Below are positions 1 to 9,308 of a DNA stretch of 64,000 bases, in pieces. The stretch covers positions 6,200,001 through 6,264,000 of the forward strand of contig NZ_LT607410.1 of assembly GCF_900091515.1 (NCBI RefSeq), written 5' to 3'. The stretch is from Micromonospora purpureochromogenes. GTDB taxonomy: Bacteria > Actinomycetota > Actinomycetes > Mycobacteriales > Micromonosporaceae. A program made the translations under genes and the position numbers. Each line of letters starts with the position of its first letter. Within the stretch, counting starts at the first letter, position 1. The notes under the pieces were generated by a model. That model was not told the origin of the DNA and ran no database searches. It saw only the letters and a program-made list of their open reading frames with translations.

Positions 1-1596
1 GGCGACCAGCTGCTCGGCGTCGTCGGCGGTGTCGTAGAAGCCGCCGCCCGGGGCGGCGAACCGGGCCAGGGCCACGTCGAGCAGTCCGCCGGCCAGCTCC
101 AGCCAGCGCCCCTCGCCGGTGAGCTGGTGCATCGCGCAGAACGCCTCGGCCACGCAGCCGTAGTCCTCCAGCACGCCGGCCGGCTCGCCGACCACCTTGT
201 CCCGGGACGCCCGGCGCAGCCGCCCGTCCACGATGTGCACGGCGGCCAGGTGCTCGACGGCGTCGCGCATCGCGCCGTCGACGACGATGGTGACGCCCTC
301 CATCAGGTTGGCGTCCTCGTCTTCGGGCGAGGCGTAGAGGGCGGCGACCCGGAGGAACTCGGCGATCGCGGTGATCGCCAGGCCGTTCCAGGCGGCCACC
401 ACCTTGTCGTCGCGGGCCGGTTGCGGGCGGGTGTCCCGGGCGACGAGCAGCCGACCGACGACGTCCCGCCAGCGGGCCCGGATCTCCGGGTCGGCGTCGT
501 CGACGTCCCGGGCGAGCCGCAGCACGCTCGTGCCGTGCTCAAAGGTGCCCGCCTCAGTCACCTCGAAGAGGTCGGCGGCCCAGCGGCCGTCCTCCTCGCC
601 GAGCGCCTCGACGAGCTGGGCCGGGGTCCAGGCGTAGGTCAGCCCCTCGACGCCCTCGGTGTCGGCGTCCAGCGCGGAGGCGAAGCCCTCCCCCGGCCGG
701 TGCAGCTCGTCGGCGAGGAACCGGGCGGTGTCCCGGGCCACCCGCCGGGCCATCCGGTCGCCGGTGAGCCGCCAGAGCTCGGCGTAGAACCGCAGCAGCA
801 GGGCGTTGTCGTAGAGCATCTTCTCGAAGTGCGGCACGGTCCAGTGCGCGTCCACCGAATAGCGGGCGAAGCCGCCGGCGAGCTGGTCGTGGATGCCGCC
901 GCGGGCCATCGCCTCGGCGGTGTGCCGGGCGATCTCCAGGCTGCGCGGCGAGCCGGTGCGCTCGTGGTGCCGGAGCAGGAAGAGCAGGTTCATGTGCGGC
1001 GGGAACTTCGGCGCCCCGCCGAAGCCGCCGTTCGTCGCGTCGTACTCGCCGGAGAGCTGGTCGGCGGCGGAGTCCAGCAGCTCGGCGGTGAGCGGGGCGG
1101 TCGGGCCGCCGACGGCCTGGGCGCCGCCGATCGCCTCGACCACGGCGGCGCCCTGGCGCAGCACCGCCTCGCGCTGGTCGCGCCACGCCGTGGCGACCGA
1201 CTCCAGCAGCCGGACGAAGTTCGCCTTGGGGAAGTACGTGCCGCAGAAGAACGGGGTGCCGTCGGGGGTGGCGAAGACCGTCATCGGCCAGCCGCCCTGC
1301 CCGGTCATCGCCTGGGTGGCGGTCATGTAGACCGCGTCGACGTCCGGCCGCTCCTCCCGGTCCACCTTGATCGCCACGAAGTCGTCGTTGACCAGCGCGC
1401 CGACCTGCTCGTTCTCGAACGACTCGTGCGCCATCACGTGACACCAGTGGCAGGCCGCGTAGCCCACGGAGATCAGCACCGGCACGTCCCGCCGCTTCGC
1501 CTCCGCGAACGCCTCGGCGCCCCACGGCCACCAGTCGACCGGGTTGTCGGCGTGCTGGAGCAGGTACGGCGAGGTCGCGTCCGCGAGTCGGTTCAC
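1..1596 (-). CDS. DUF255 thioredoxin-domain protein (YyaL/SSP411 family), 3' end outside window
   Basis: Only the N-terminal 532 residues are present; the frame stays open to the window edge. The protein opens with [21 protein letters not shown], the hallmark of the DUF255/YyaL family, and has a thioredoxin-like CHWCH motif at residues 49-53. Further in are conserved blocks such as GGWPM, TYFP and [10 protein letters not shown]. Family members carry an N-terminal thioredoxin fold followed by an (alpha/alpha)6 glycosidase-like domain; their reaction is unsettled. The GTG start gives the family-typical N-terminus, and an in-frame stop lies close upstream. No clear Shine-Dalgarno is visible. It diverges from the PI-PLC gene. 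A homologue sits near mca in mycobacteria (Rv1084), which fits the local order. Confidence 0.9.
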   Translation of the reverse strand, partial: MNRLADATSPYLLQHADNPVDWWPWGAEAFAEAKRRDVPVLISVGYAACHWCHVMAHESFENEQVGALVNDDFVAIKVDREERPDVDAVYMTATQAMTGQGGWPMTVFATPDGTPFFCGTYFPKANFVRLLESVATAWRDQREAVLRQGAAVVEAIGGAQAVGGPTAPLTAELLDSAADQLSGEYDATNGGFGGAPKFPPHMNLLFLLRHHERTGSPRSLEIARHTAEAMARGGIHDQLAGGFARYSVDAHWTVPHFEKMLYDNALLLRFYAELWRLTGDRMARRVARDTARFLADELHRPGEGFASALDADTEGVEGLTYAWTPAQLVEALGEEDGRWAADLFEVTEAGTFEHGTSVLRLARDVDDADPEIRARWRDVVGRLLVARDTRPQPARDDKVVAAWNGLAITAIAEFLRVAALYASPEDEDANLMEGVTIVVDGAMRDAVEHLAAVHIVDGRLRRASRDKVVGEPAGVLEDYGCVAEAFCAMHQLTGEGRWLELAGGLLDVALARFAAPGGGFYDTADDAEQLVA

Positions 1597-1694
1597 CCGA
1601 CGACCATATCCAGCCGGACGGGCCCGCGCCGGTCGGACCGACGGCAATCACGGGGCCTTCCGTAGTTCACTTTCATCTATTTATATCTGTGCAT

Positions 1695-1713
1695 GCCGGC
1701 GATCGTCGCCGGC
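1695..1713 (+). promoter_or_regulatory. hairpin in the 5' leader of the PI-PLC gene
   Basis: GCCGGCGA and TCGCCGGC form a perfect 8-bp stem with a 3-nt TCG loop. It ends six bases before the GAGGAGG ribosome-binding site of the phospholipase gene. An AT-rich stretch at about 1665-1690 (TCTATTTATATC) upstream is the likely promoter. Any effect of the hairpin on translation or mRNA stability is inference. Confidence 0.35.
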
Positions 1714-1730
1714 CTCGCGAGGAGGCACGC

Positions 1731-2759
1731 ATGCGCGGATCCCGTCTGTCCGTACTCACCTCGGTCGCGGTGCTCGCGGTCGTCCTCACCGGACAACCCG
1801 CGGTCGCCGCCGTCGACCCCGCCACCCGGATCTCCGGGACCACGGCCGTCGGCACCCACAACGCGTACGAGCGCGGCACCTACACCTACCTGGCGCAGGC
1901 GCTCGATGCCCGGCCCGGGATGATCGAGCTGGACGTCTGGCCGGACGTGCTCACGCGCCAGTGGCGGGTCAGCCACTCCAACCCGCTCGGCAACGACAAC
2001 AACTGCGTCGCCGCCACCAGCGCCGCGCAGCTCTACACCGGCACCCGCAACAAGAACCTCGAACACTGCCTGGACGACATCCGGCTCTGGCTGGGCGCCC
2101 ACCCCGACGCCGGGCCGGTGCAACTCAAGCTGGAGCTGAAGACCGGCTTCAGCGCCCGGACCGGGCAGGGACCGGTCCAGCTCGACGCGCTGCTCGCCGC
2201 CCGGCTCGGCGACCGGGTCTTCCGCCCGGTCGACCTGCGCGGCGGGTACGCCTCGCTGGACGCCGCCGCCCGGGCCGACGCCTGGCCGACCCGCCAACAG
2301 CTCGCCGGCAAGGTGCTCGTGGAGCTGATCCCGGGCACCGTGGAGGAGGGCAACCCCACCGACACGCTCCGCACCGACGTCGAGTACGCCCGTCACCTCG
2401 CCGGGCTGGCGTCGGCCGGCACCCTCGCCCGGGCCCAGGCGTTCCCCGCCGTGCACAACGCCCAGGCCGGCGACCCACGCACCCGCTACACCGAGGTGAG
2501 CCTGCGGCCGTGGTTCGTCGTCTTCGACGGCGACGCGAGCACGTACGTCGGCGGCGGCATCGACACCTCCTGGTACGCCACCAACCACTACCTGCTGGTG
2601 ATGACCGACGCGCAGAACGTGCCGCCGAAGGTGGGGAACACCGACCCGGACACCGCCCGGGCCCGCGTCGCCGAACTGGCGGCGGCGCACGCCAGCATCG
2701 TCTCCGCCGACTGGGCGGCGCTGCCGACCGTCGTCGGCGAGGTCCTCCCCCGCGCCTGA
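1731..2759 (+). CDS. secreted Ca2+-dependent phosphatidylinositol-specific phospholipase C
   Basis: The 342-residue protein has a signal peptide (basic start, hydrophobic 8-25, AVAAVDP cleavage region). The catalytic fingerprint of the Ca2+-dependent PI-PLC C1 family follows: GTHNAYERG with His43, IELDVW with acidic residues 66 and 68, and WRVSHSNP with His82. Family members cleave phosphatidylinositol outside the cell to diacylglycerol and inositol phosphate. The ATG start is preceded by GAGGAGG at 1719-1725; an upstream ATG at 1689 would add a non-signal-like extension. It stands alone and is closed by a strong bidirectional terminator. No C-terminal accessory domain is present. Confidence 0.85.
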   Translation: MRGSRLSVLTSVAVLAVVLTGQPAVAAVDPATRISGTTAVGTHNAYERGTYTYLAQALDARPGMIELDVWPDVLTRQWRVSHSNPLGNDNNCVAATSAAQLYTGTRNKNLEHCLDDIRLWLGAHPDAGPVQLKLELKTGFSARTGQGPVQLDALLAARLGDRVFRPVDLRGGYASLDAAARADAWPTRQQLAGKVLVELIPGTVEEGNPTDTLRTDVEYARHLAGLASAGTLARAQAFPAVHNAQAGDPRTRYTEVSLRPWFVVFDGDASTYVGGGIDTSWYATNHYLLVMTDAQNVPPKVGNTDPDTARARVAELAAAHASIVSADWAALPTVVGEVLPRA

Positions 2760-2778
2760 CGCCAGCCGGGAACCGGTC

Positions 2779-2824
2779 GCGGCGGGTCGCGGTGTTCCGC
2801 TGTCCGGACACCGCGACCCGCCGC
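2779..2824. terminator. bidirectional hairpin terminator between PI-PLC and GGDEF-EAL genes
   Basis: GCGGCGGGTCGCGGTGT (2779-2795) and its exact reverse complement (2808-2824) form a 17-bp stem with a 12-nt loop. It lies in the 82-bp gap between two convergent genes, so it can serve both. There is no U-tract, as is usual in very GC-rich actinobacteria. Confidence 0.75.
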
Positions 2825-2841
2825 AGCCTGCGGCCGGTGGG

Positions 2842-5373
2842 TCAGGAGGCGCCGTCGGCGCGCAGCGGGAAGACGTTCGACTCGGCCGACTCGCGCAGCG
2901 TGCCGAGCACCGCGCCGATCTTGTCGGCCGGCATCGGCTTGAAGAAGTGGTAGCCCTGGGCGGCGTTGCAGCCCAGCTCGGCCAGCGCGAGCCGCTGCTC
3001 GGCGGTCTCCACCCCCTCCGCGACCACCCGCAGCCCCAGCTCGTGGGCGAGCCCGACGGTGGTCCGGACGATCGCCGCGGCCTCCGGCGACTCGGCCATC
3101 CGGATCACGAACGAGCGGTCCACCTTGAGCTCGTCGACCGCGATCCGGGTCAGGAAGGTCAGCGACGAGAAGCCGGTGCCGAAGTCGTCGACGGCGAGCT
3201 GCACGCCCATCGCGCGGACCGTGGCCAGCACCTCGTCGATCACCTCCAGCTCGCTCATCACCACCGTCTCGGTGATCTCCAGGACCAACCGCTGCGGCGG
3301 CACCTGGTGGCGGCGCAGCGCGTCGGCGATCTCGGCCGGCAGCCGGGGATCGAGCAGGCTACGGGCCGACAGGTTCACCGAGATCGGCACGTCCAGGCCC
3401 TCCCGGGCCCAGTCGGCCGCCACCGCGAGCGCCTTGTCCAGCACGTACCGGGTGAAGGCGCCGAGCTGCTCGCTGTTCTCCACCGGGCGGATGAAGTCGG
3501 CCGGGCCGAGCCAGCCGCGGCGCGGGTGCCGCCAGCGGATCAGCGCCTCCACGCCGGTCGGGGCACCGGTGGCCAGGTCGACCGCCGGTTGCAGGGCCAG
3601 CACCAACTGGTCGTCGGCCTGCAACGCCTCCCGCAGCTCCGCCAGCAGCGCCAGCTGATCGGTGCTCGCGGCGTCCCGGGCGCTGTCGTAGGCGGCGACG
3701 CTGCCGCCGCCCTCCTTGGCCTGGTACATGGCGATGTCGGCCCGGCGCAGCAGCTCGGTCAGGTCGGCGGTGCCCGCCCCGGCCACCACCACTCCCACCG
3801 ACACCTCGACGGACATCCGCACCCCGGCCACCTCGGTCGGGGCGGCCAGCCGCTCGGCGATCTCCCGGGCCTGGCGCAGCGCGTACGCCATCGGGGCGGA
3901 CCGGTCGCCGATCACCGGGACCGAGGTCAGCAGCAGGGCGAACTCGTCCCCGCCGAGGCGCCCCAGCAGGTCGCCCGGGCGGGCGAGGGTGCCGAGCCGG
4001 TTGGCGGTGAGCCGCAGCAACTGGTCGCCGGCCGCGTGTCCGAGGGTGTCGTTGACCTCTTTGAACTGGTTGATGTCCAGCAGCAGCAGCGCCACCGGGT
4101 GGTCGTGGGCGAGCTGCCGCAGCGCCTGGTCGCCCTTGCTGAGCATGGCCGCCCGGTTCACCAACCCGGTCAGCGCGTCGTGCACCGCCTCGTACGACGA
4201 CCGGGCGCTGACCAGCCGCAGCTCCCGGTGGGTGGCCGCGTCGTGCAGCGCGGCGGCGAGGGCGTCGGAGAAGGCGGCCACGGCGTCCCGCTCGCGGGCA
4301 CTCGGTGGCGCGGTGGCGGGGAACCGGACCCGCAGCTCGCCGACCTCGACGTCGCCGACGGTCAGCGGGCGGGCCAGCTCGTGCTCCGCGGTGGACGGCG
4401 GGGCGGGCGGCCCGACCTCGCGGTCGCGCACCTGGCCGGAGGCGTCCCCCCGGTACCGGCGCCAGCGGCCGTCGCCCCGGACCACGTCGACGTCGACCAG
4501 CTCGGCGCCGAAGAGGGTCAGCGCGCCGGTCACCGCGGCGCTGGCCACCCCGCGCTCGTCGAGCTGGTTCAGCGCGGCGGTCGCCTCCGCGAAGGCCCGC
4601 CAGTCCCGCCGTTCCTGGTCGGCCCGGAGCCGGTGCCGGTAGGTCTGCTGGAGCAGCCAGAGCAGGGGCGGGAGCAGCAGCAGCCAGCGGGCGTCGGCCT
4701 CCACCAGGGCGACCACGACCAGGCCGACCGCGACGTTGCCGACGAACATCAGCAGCTTGCCCCGGAGCGCGGCGAGCACCGGCGGGCCGATGGCGACGCC
4801 GTGCCGCAGCGCCAGGGTGGCGCCGCCGAGGCAGGCGGTGGCGAGCAGGTAGGTCACCGAGCCGGCGATCAGGGCGAGCGCGAGCCCGGGGGTGGGCGCG
4901 GCCAGCAGCGGCGCGCCGAGCGCGGTGGCGACCGCGACGGCGAGCGCGGTGGCGGCGGTCAGCGAGGCGGCGATCCGCAGCACCTCGAGCGGGGGCCGAC
5001 GGTCGACGGCCAGGGACATCCCCGTCCAGGCCAGGCCGGTGCCGAGCAGCGCCGCGGCCGGCAGCCACCCGGCCGGTACCAGGTAGAGGCAGACGATCAG
5101 CGCGGCTTCGCCCCAGGTGATGCTGACCATGCCGGTGGGGGTGCGGAACCTCAGCCGGGCCAGTTGGGCGACCGCGAACGCGGCGAGGGCGATGCCGAAC
5201 CGCGCGGCGGCGGGAAGAGCATCGTCCGGCGGCAGCGTGACGGGGACGGTCAGGCCGATCAGGACCGCCGTGAAGGCGGTCAGCGTGACGGCGGTGACCA
5301 GCAGGAGCACCCGTGGCGGCGTGCCGCCCGGATCGGGCCGGTCGACCTGGTCGCCGGCCCGGCCGGACGTCAC
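2842..5373 (-). CDS. membrane-anchored bifunctional c-di-GMP enzyme (GGDEF-EAL)
   Basis: The 843-residue protein has about 230 N-terminal residues forming several membrane helices, then a GAF-like linker, a GGDEF domain and an EAL domain. The cyclase signature GRLGGDEFALLL and the metal-binding LLLDINQFKEVNDTLGH are intact. The EAL motifs are also intact: VEALIRW, LEITE, VDDFGTGFSSL, DELKVDRSF and VVAEGVET. Both synthesis and hydrolysis of cyclic di-GMP are therefore possible. I chose the GTG at 5373 because GGAG lies seven bases upstream; in-frame GTGs at 5418 and 5454 would add 15 or 27 Arg/Gly-rich residues. A hairpin at 5461-5476 precedes the gene. The signal sensed by the membrane part is unknown. 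Confidence 0.88.
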   Translation of the reverse strand: MTSGRAGDQVDRPDPGGTPPRVLLLVTAVTLTAFTAVLIGLTVPVTLPPDDALPAAARFGIALAAFAVAQLARLRFRTPTGMVSITWGEAALIVCLYLVPAGWLPAAALLGTGLAWTGMSLAVDRRPPLEVLRIAASLTAATALAVAVATALGAPLLAAPTPGLALALIAGSVTYLLATACLGGATLALRHGVAIGPPVLAALRGKLLMFVGNVAVGLVVVALVEADARWLLLLPPLLWLLQQTYRHRLRADQERRDWRAFAEATAALNQLDERGVASAAVTGALTLFGAELVDVDVVRGDGRWRRYRGDASGQVRDREVGPPAPPSTAEHELARPLTVGDVEVGELRVRFPATAPPSARERDAVAAFSDALAAALHDAATHRELRLVSARSSYEAVHDALTGLVNRAAMLSKGDQALRQLAHDHPVALLLLDINQFKEVNDTLGHAAGDQLLRLTANRLGTLARPGDLLGRLGGDEFALLLTSVPVIGDRSAPMAYALRQAREIAERLAAPTEVAGVRMSVEVSVGVVVAGAGTADLTELLRRADIAMYQAKEGGGSVAAYDSARDAASTDQLALLAELREALQADDQLVLALQPAVDLATGAPTGVEALIRWRHPRRGWLGPADFIRPVENSEQLGAFTRYVLDKALAVAADWAREGLDVPISVNLSARSLLDPRLPAEIADALRRHQVPPQRLVLEITETVVMSELEVIDEVLATVRAMGVQLAVDDFGTGFSSLTFLTRIAVDELKVDRSFVIRMAESPEAAAIVRTTVGLAHELGLRVVAEGVETAEQRLALAELGCNAAQGYHFFKPMPADKIGAVLGTLRESAESNVFPLRADGAS

Positions 5374-5460
5374 CGGCCCGCTCCGTCCGCCGGCACACGG
5401 GGGATGCCCGGGACGGACGCTGCTGCGACGGTCATGGCGCGCCCTCCCGCGCACGGCTCA

Positions 5461-5476
5461 GGGACTTTTCGGTCCC
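5461..5476. promoter_or_regulatory. short inverted repeat upstream of the GGDEF-EAL gene
   Basis: GGGAC, a 6-nt spacer TTTTCG, then GTCCC form a compact dyad in the 5' region of the c-di-GMP gene. It lies six bases before the farthest possible GTG start (5454) and about 90 bases before the preferred start. It could be an operator or an mRNA hairpin; the sequence alone cannot decide. Confidence 0.3.
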
Positions 5477-5552
5477 CCCGGCGGAAGGCTAAGCCAATCC
5501 GGGTGGTCGCAACAGGGGCTGACGACCCGGATCGGCGTGAATCACGCTCCGA

Positions 5553-5831
5553 CTAGCCGTTTCGGTGCTGCTGGTGGCCGTTGGGCGTGTCGGTGGGTGA
5601 ATCCTGCGTCGGGGTCCCGCCCGCCGGATCGGTGGCCGACGTGTCGGCCTGCCCCTGGGTGGGGAACCGGTCGGGCAGCCGGCGCAGCCGGGCGTTCATG
5701 TTGCGGATCAGCAGGATGGTGGCGGCGGCCAGGAGCAGGATGAGGAAGAGGCCCATCGGCCCGGCCAGACCACCCGTGCGGGTGTCACCGAAGTTGTTCT
5801 CCGCGAGCACCTGGGCAGCGGCGGTCAGCAT
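5553..5831 (-). CDS. small single-span membrane protein downstream of mca
   Basis: The 92-residue protein has a short extracytoplasmic-type N-terminus, one strong membrane helix (about residues 27-44, GLFLILLLAAATILLI), a basic RNMNARLRR stop-transfer segment, and a Thr/Asp/Pro/Gln-rich hydrophilic tail. GGAG lies seven bases before the ATG. It follows mca on the same strand after 48 bp, and a small membrane protein beside mca is also found in mycobacteria (Rv1083). No function is known to me. Confidence 0.75.
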   Translation of the reverse strand: MLTAAAQVLAENNFGDTRTGGLAGPMGLFLILLLAAATILLIRNMNARLRRLPDRFPTQGQADTSATDPAGGTPTQDSPTDTPNGHQQHRNG

Positions 5832-5879
5832 GGTGTTTCTCCGATGTGCGGTGGGGTTTCAGCGTAGCTCCCCGCCCGG

Positions 5880-6761
5880 TCAGCGGGCATGGGCCGTCTC
5901 GCGCACCCCGGCGAAGAGGTCCGACTCGGGCAGCGGGCTGTCGACCAGCGAGCGGACCAGCTGGAAGTCCTCCGTGGGCCAGGCGTGCCGCTGCAGCTCC
6001 ATCGGCACGTGGAACCAGAAGCCGTCCGGGTCGATCTGGGTGGCGTGGGCGCGCAGGGCGTCGTCGCGGACCGGGAAGTAGTCGGCGCACTCCACCCGGG
6101 TGGTGATCCGCGGGCCCTTGTCGGGGCGGTCGTCCCAGCGCTTGAGCCACTCCTCGTAGGGGGAGGCCAGGCCGGCGGCGAGCATGCCCTCGTGCAGCGC
6201 CATGATCTTGCCCTTGGAGAAGCCGATGTCGTAGTAGAGCTTCAGCGGCTGCCAGGGCTCGCCGAGCTCCGGGTAGCGCTCCGGGTCGCCGGCCGCCTCG
6301 AAGGCCGCCACGCTCACCTTGTGGGTCATGATGTGGTCAGGGTGCGGGTAGCCGCCCTCCTCGTCGTACGTGGTGACGACGTGCGGACGGAACTCGCGCA
6401 TCAGCCGCACCAGCGGACCCGCGGCCACCTCGACGTCCGCCAGGGCGAAGCAGCCCTCGGGCAGCGGCGGCAGCGGGTCGCCCTCGGGCAGCCCCGAGTC
6501 GACGAAGCCGAGCCAGGCCTGCTCGACGCCGAGGATCGCCCGGGCGGCGTCCATCTCGGCGCGGCGGATCTCGCCGATGTTGGCCCAGACGTCGGGCCGG
6601 TCCATCTTCGGGTTGAGCACGCTGCCCCGCTCGCCGCCGGTGCACGTCACGACCAGGACGTCGACACCCTCCGCGACGTACTTCGCCATGGTCGCGGCGC
6701 CCTTGCTCGACTCGTCGTCGGGGTGCGCGTGCACCGCCATGAGACGCAGTTGCTCTGCCAC
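5880..6761 (-). CDS. mca: mycothiol S-conjugate amidase
   Basis: Mca hydrolyses mycothiol S-conjugates to glucosaminyl-inositol and a mercapturic acid, so that electrophiles and drugs can be exported; the cytosolic enzyme needs Zn2+. The 293-residue sequence carries the LmbE/PIG-L deacetylase metal motif HAHPDDE (residues 11-17) and YPHPDH further in. TCTGGERG and [26 protein letters not shown] are typical of Mca, and the length favours Mca over the related deacetylase MshB. The frame is open far upstream, but the GTG at 6761 has GAGGAG eight bases before it and gives the family N-terminus. DUF4307 and greA diverge from it, as in other actinobacteria. Confidence 0.95.
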   Translation of the reverse strand: MAEQLRLMAVHAHPDDESSKGAATMAKYVAEGVDVLVVTCTGGERGSVLNPKMDRPDVWANIGEIRRAEMDAARAILGVEQAWLGFVDSGLPEGDPLPPLPEGCFALADVEVAAGPLVRLMREFRPHVVTTYDEEGGYPHPDHIMTHKVSVAAFEAAGDPERYPELGEPWQPLKLYYDIGFSKGKIMALHEGMLAAGLASPYEEWLKRWDDRPDKGPRITTRVECADYFPVRDDALRAHATQIDPDGFWFHVPMELQRHAWPTEDFQLVRSLVDSPLPESDLFAGVRETAHAR

Positions 6762-6950
6762 TGTGGGCGCTCCTCGTCTGTGCCGGCCGACGGCCCACCC
6801 CGGGCCGCCCGGCTGACCTGCCGGAATCCTCCCCCGTGCCGGACCCTGCCGGCGCCGACCTGTCATCCTTGACCACAGGACGGGCTGGGAGCGTGGAACT
6901 CTCCCATTCTTGCCGATGCTTCCGACAACAACGCCAGGAGATACCCGCCG

Positions 6951-7385
6951 GTGACCGAGACGCACGCCACAATCACCCCGGGAGCGCCCGCGTTCCCGCC
7001 CGGGCGGTACGGCCGCCGCCGCGAGCCGGGCCGCCGCCGGCCGCTGCTGGTCTGGCTGCTGGCGGCCGCCCTGGTCGCCGGGATGGCCCTGGTCGCGGCG
7101 CAGCTCTACGCCCGGTACGGCGACCCGGCGTACGACGCCGAAGTGATCACCTACACCGACCTCACCGACTCCGGGGTGCGGGTCGACTTCCGGGTCACCC
7201 TGCCCGAGGGCGGCGCCGCGGTGTGCGTGCTGCGGGCCCGCTCCCACGACGGTGCCGAGGTGGGTCGGGACGAGGTCGCGGTGAGCGCGCGGCCCGGCGC
7301 GCGGCACGCCACCGCCCAGCACCGGATCACCACCACCGCGCGGCCCTTCATCGGCGAGGTCGTCCGCTGCCGGCCCGCCGGCTGA
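6951..7385 (+). CDS. DUF4307 single-pass membrane protein
   Basis: The 144-residue protein has a Pro/Arg-rich cytoplasmic N-terminus (PPGRYGRRR), one membrane helix at about 31-50, and a small beta-rich outer domain beginning [11 protein letters not shown]. It has two cysteines in the outer domain (VCVLRARS and VVRCRPAG) that could pair. This matches the actinobacterial DUF4307 family, which occurs between mca and greA. AGGAG lies ten bases before the GTG start. No biochemical role is established. Confidence 0.85.
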   Translation: MTETHATITPGAPAFPPGRYGRRREPGRRRPLLVWLLAAALVAGMALVAAQLYARYGDPAYDAEVITYTDLTDSGVRVDFRVTLPEGGAAVCVLRARSHDGAEVGRDEVAVSARPGARHATAQHRITTTARPFIGEVVRCRPAG

Positions 7386-7511
7386 CCCGCCGGCCGGGGA
7401 CCACCGGTCGGGTACCGGCGCTGGGGTGATCGACGACACCCGCGGGTGTGCCGCACTGGTAACTTGGTAACTCACCTGTCAGCCAGTTCCGCACGATCGA
7501 GGAGTACGCCT

Positions 7512-8012
7512 GTGTCCACCAATGACAACGAGGCGCCCGCCGCCTGGCTGTCCCAGGACGCGTACGACCGCCTGGAGGCCGAGCTCGACCAGCACATCGC
7601 CAACCGGCCGGTCATCGCCGCCGAGATCAACGCCCGGCGCGAGGAGGGCGACCTGCGGGAGAACGGTGGCTACCACGCCGCCCGCGAGGAGCAGGGCAAG
7701 GCCGAGGGGCGCATCCTCTACCTCAAGGAGCTGCTGCGCACCGCCAAGGTCGGCGAGGCGCCGACCGCCGACTCGGTGTCGCCCGGCATGGTCGTGACGA
7801 TCTACTTCGACGACGACCAGGACGACACCGAGACGTTCCTGCTCGGCTCGCGGGAGATCGCCTCCACCACCGACCTGACGGTCTACAGCCCGGAGTCGGC
7901 GCTCGGCAAGGCGATCCTGGGCGGCCGCCCCGGCCAGACCTGCACCTACACGGCGCCGAGCGGCGCCGACATCAAGGTGACCGTGGTCAGCTTCGAGCCG
8001 TTCTCCGGCTGA
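7512..8012 (+). CDS. greA: transcription elongation factor GreA
   Basis: GreA enters the secondary channel of RNA polymerase and stimulates cleavage of backtracked RNA. The 166-residue protein has the N-terminal coiled coil (about residues 13-80) with the acidic-tip region [19 protein letters not shown], followed by a C-terminal FKBP-like domain containing LLGSREI and [18 protein letters not shown] lies upstream of the GTG start, and a 10-bp-stem terminator follows the stop. It is the usual companion of mca/DUF4307 in this order. Confidence 0.96.
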   Translation: MSTNDNEAPAAWLSQDAYDRLEAELDQHIANRPVIAAEINARREEGDLRENGGYHAAREEQGKAEGRILYLKELLRTAKVGEAPTADSVSPGMVVTIYFDDDQDDTETFLLGSREIASTTDLTVYSPESALGKAILGGRPGQTCTYTAPSGADIKVTVVSFEPFSG

Positions 8013-8020
8013 GACCGGCC

Positions 8021-8045
8021 CCGCCGGGTCCGCGCGACCCGGCGG
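8021..8045 (+). terminator. greA terminator hairpin
   Basis: CCGCCGGGTC, a 5-nt CGCGC loop, then GACCCGGCGG give a perfect 10-bp stem starting nine bases after the greA stop, followed by TTCCC. Confidence 0.75.
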
Positions 8046-8062
8046 TTCCCATCGCGTACGCC

Positions 8063-8098
8063 CCGAGGCGTGGCACCGTCGCCGGTGTCACGCCTCGG
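8063..8098 (-). terminator. hairpin overlapping the ilvA stop codon
   Basis: CCGAGGCGTG (8063-8072) pairs exactly with CACGCCTCGG (8089-8098), with a further CACC/GGTG pairing inside. The stem overlaps the last ilvA codons. It probably ends ilvA transcription from the minus strand, back to back with the greA terminator. Confidence 0.55.
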
Positions 8099-9308
8099 CC
8101 GCGAAGACCACCTGGTAGCCGCTGGCCCGCAGGGCGCTGATCAGCGTGTCGGAGTGCTCGACGCCCCGGGTCTCCACCGACAGCGCCACCTCCACCTCGC
8201 CGAGGCGCAGGTGCGGGTTGGCCCGCTGGTGCTCCACGTCGACCACGTTCGCCCGGTGCTCGGCGATCTCGGTGAGCAGCGAGGCGAGCTGACCGGGCCG
8301 GTCCGAGCAGCGCACCGTGAACCGCAGGTAGCGCCCGGCCGCGGCCAGGCCGTGCTCGATCACGCGCAGCATCAGCAGCGGGTCGATGTTGCCGCCGGAG
8401 AGCACCGCGACCACCGGCGCCTCCACCTCGACCACCCCGGCCAGCAGCGCGGCCACGCCGACCGCGCCGGCCGGCTCGACCACCTGCTTGCCGCGCTCCA
8501 ACAGCATCAGCAGCGCCCGGGAGATGTCCTCCTCGGAGACCGTGACGATCTCGTCGACCAGCTTGCGGACGTGGGTGAAGGTGATCTCCCCCGGCCGGCC
8601 GACCGCGATCCCGTCGGCGATGGTGGCGAAGGACGGCAGGCGTACCGGCTCGCCGGCGATCAGCGAGGGCGGGAAGGCCGCCGCGCTGGCCGCCTGGACC
8701 CCGACCACCCGTACGTCGGGGCGCAGCGCCTTGGCCGCCACCGCGATGCCCGAGATCAGGCCACCGCCGCCGACCCCGGTGATGATCGTCTTCACGTCGG
8801 GGCACTGTTCGAGGATCTCCAGCGCCACGGTGCCCTGACCGGCGATCACGTCGGGGTGGTCGAACGGGTGGATCAGCACCGCGCCGGTCCGCTCGGCGTA
8901 GGTCTGCGCCGCCACCAGGGACTCGTCGACGGTGTTGCCGACCAGTTCGATCTGCGCGCCGTACCCCTTCGTGGCGGCCACCTTGGGCAGCGGCGCGTTC
9001 ACCGGCATGAACACGGTGGCGTGGGCGCCCACCAGGCCGGCGGCGAGGGCGACGCCCTGGGCGTGGTTGCCGGCGCTGGCCGCGACCACGCCCCGGGCGC
9101 GCTCCTCCTCGCTCAGCCGGGAGATCCGCACGTACGCGCCGCGCACCTTGTACGACCCGGCGCGCTGCACGTTCTCGCACTTCAGCCACGCCGGGCCGCC
9201 CAGCTTGGCGCTCAGCGGCCGGGAGGGCTCCAGCGGGGTGGTGCGGGTGACGCCGGCGAGCAGTTCCCGCGCGGCCCGTACGTCGGCGAGACCGACCAGT
9301 TCCGTCAT
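8088..9308 (-). CDS. ilvA: threonine ammonia-lyase (threonine dehydratase)
   Basis: This PLP enzyme deaminates threonine to 2-oxobutanoate, feeding isoleucine synthesis. The 406-residue sequence shows the PLP lysine in AGSYKVRGAY (Lys54), SAGNHAQG, the phosphate-binding glycine loop GVGGGGL, and SGGNID. A single ACT-like domain occupies about residues 330-406. It is shorter than the two-ACT-domain E. coli biosynthetic enzyme and resembles the one-ACT actinobacterial form. The ATG overlaps the stop of the DUF4328 gene by four bases (ATGA), so the two are translationally coupled. A catabolic role cannot be excluded. Confidence 0.9.
   Translation of the reverse strand: MTELVGLADVRAARELLAGVTRTTPLEPSRPLSAKLGGPAWLKCENVQRAGSYKVRGAYVRISRLSEEERARGVVAASAGNHAQGVALAAGLVGAHATVFMPVNAPLPKVAATKGYGAQIELVGNTVDESLVAAQTYAERTGAVLIHPFDHPDVIAGQGTVALEILEQCPDVKTIITGVGGGGLISGIAVAAKALRPDVRVVGVQAASAAAFPPSLIAGEPVRLPSFATIADGIAVGRPGEITFTHVRKLVDEIVTVSEEDISRALLMLLERGKQVVEPAGAVGVAALLAGVVEVEAPVVAVLSGGNIDPLLMLRVIEHGLAAAGRYLRFTVRCSDRPGQLASLLTEIAEHRANVVDVEHQRANPHLRLGEVEVALSVETRGVEHSDTLISALRASGYQVVFAAEA

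Noticed and set aside
1661..1690. Possible PHO box (GTTCAC, TTCATC) before the PI-PLC gene
   Set aside because: The two units are 7 bases apart instead of 11 and only one resembles the consensus, so PhoP control is not supported.
2947..5556. An 869-codon open frame on the plus strand opposite the GGDEF-EAL gene
   Set aside because: Its sequence is low-complexity Gln/Gly/Arg/His-rich, typical of the antisense frame of a GC-rich gene, while the minus strand encodes complete GGDEF and EAL motifs.
5880..7475. A longer Mca protein with about 240 extra N-terminal residues
   Set aside because: The extension is Pro/Arg/Gly shadow sequence overlapping DUF4307 on the other strand; GTG at 6761 has a strong ribosome-binding site and gives the normal Mca length.
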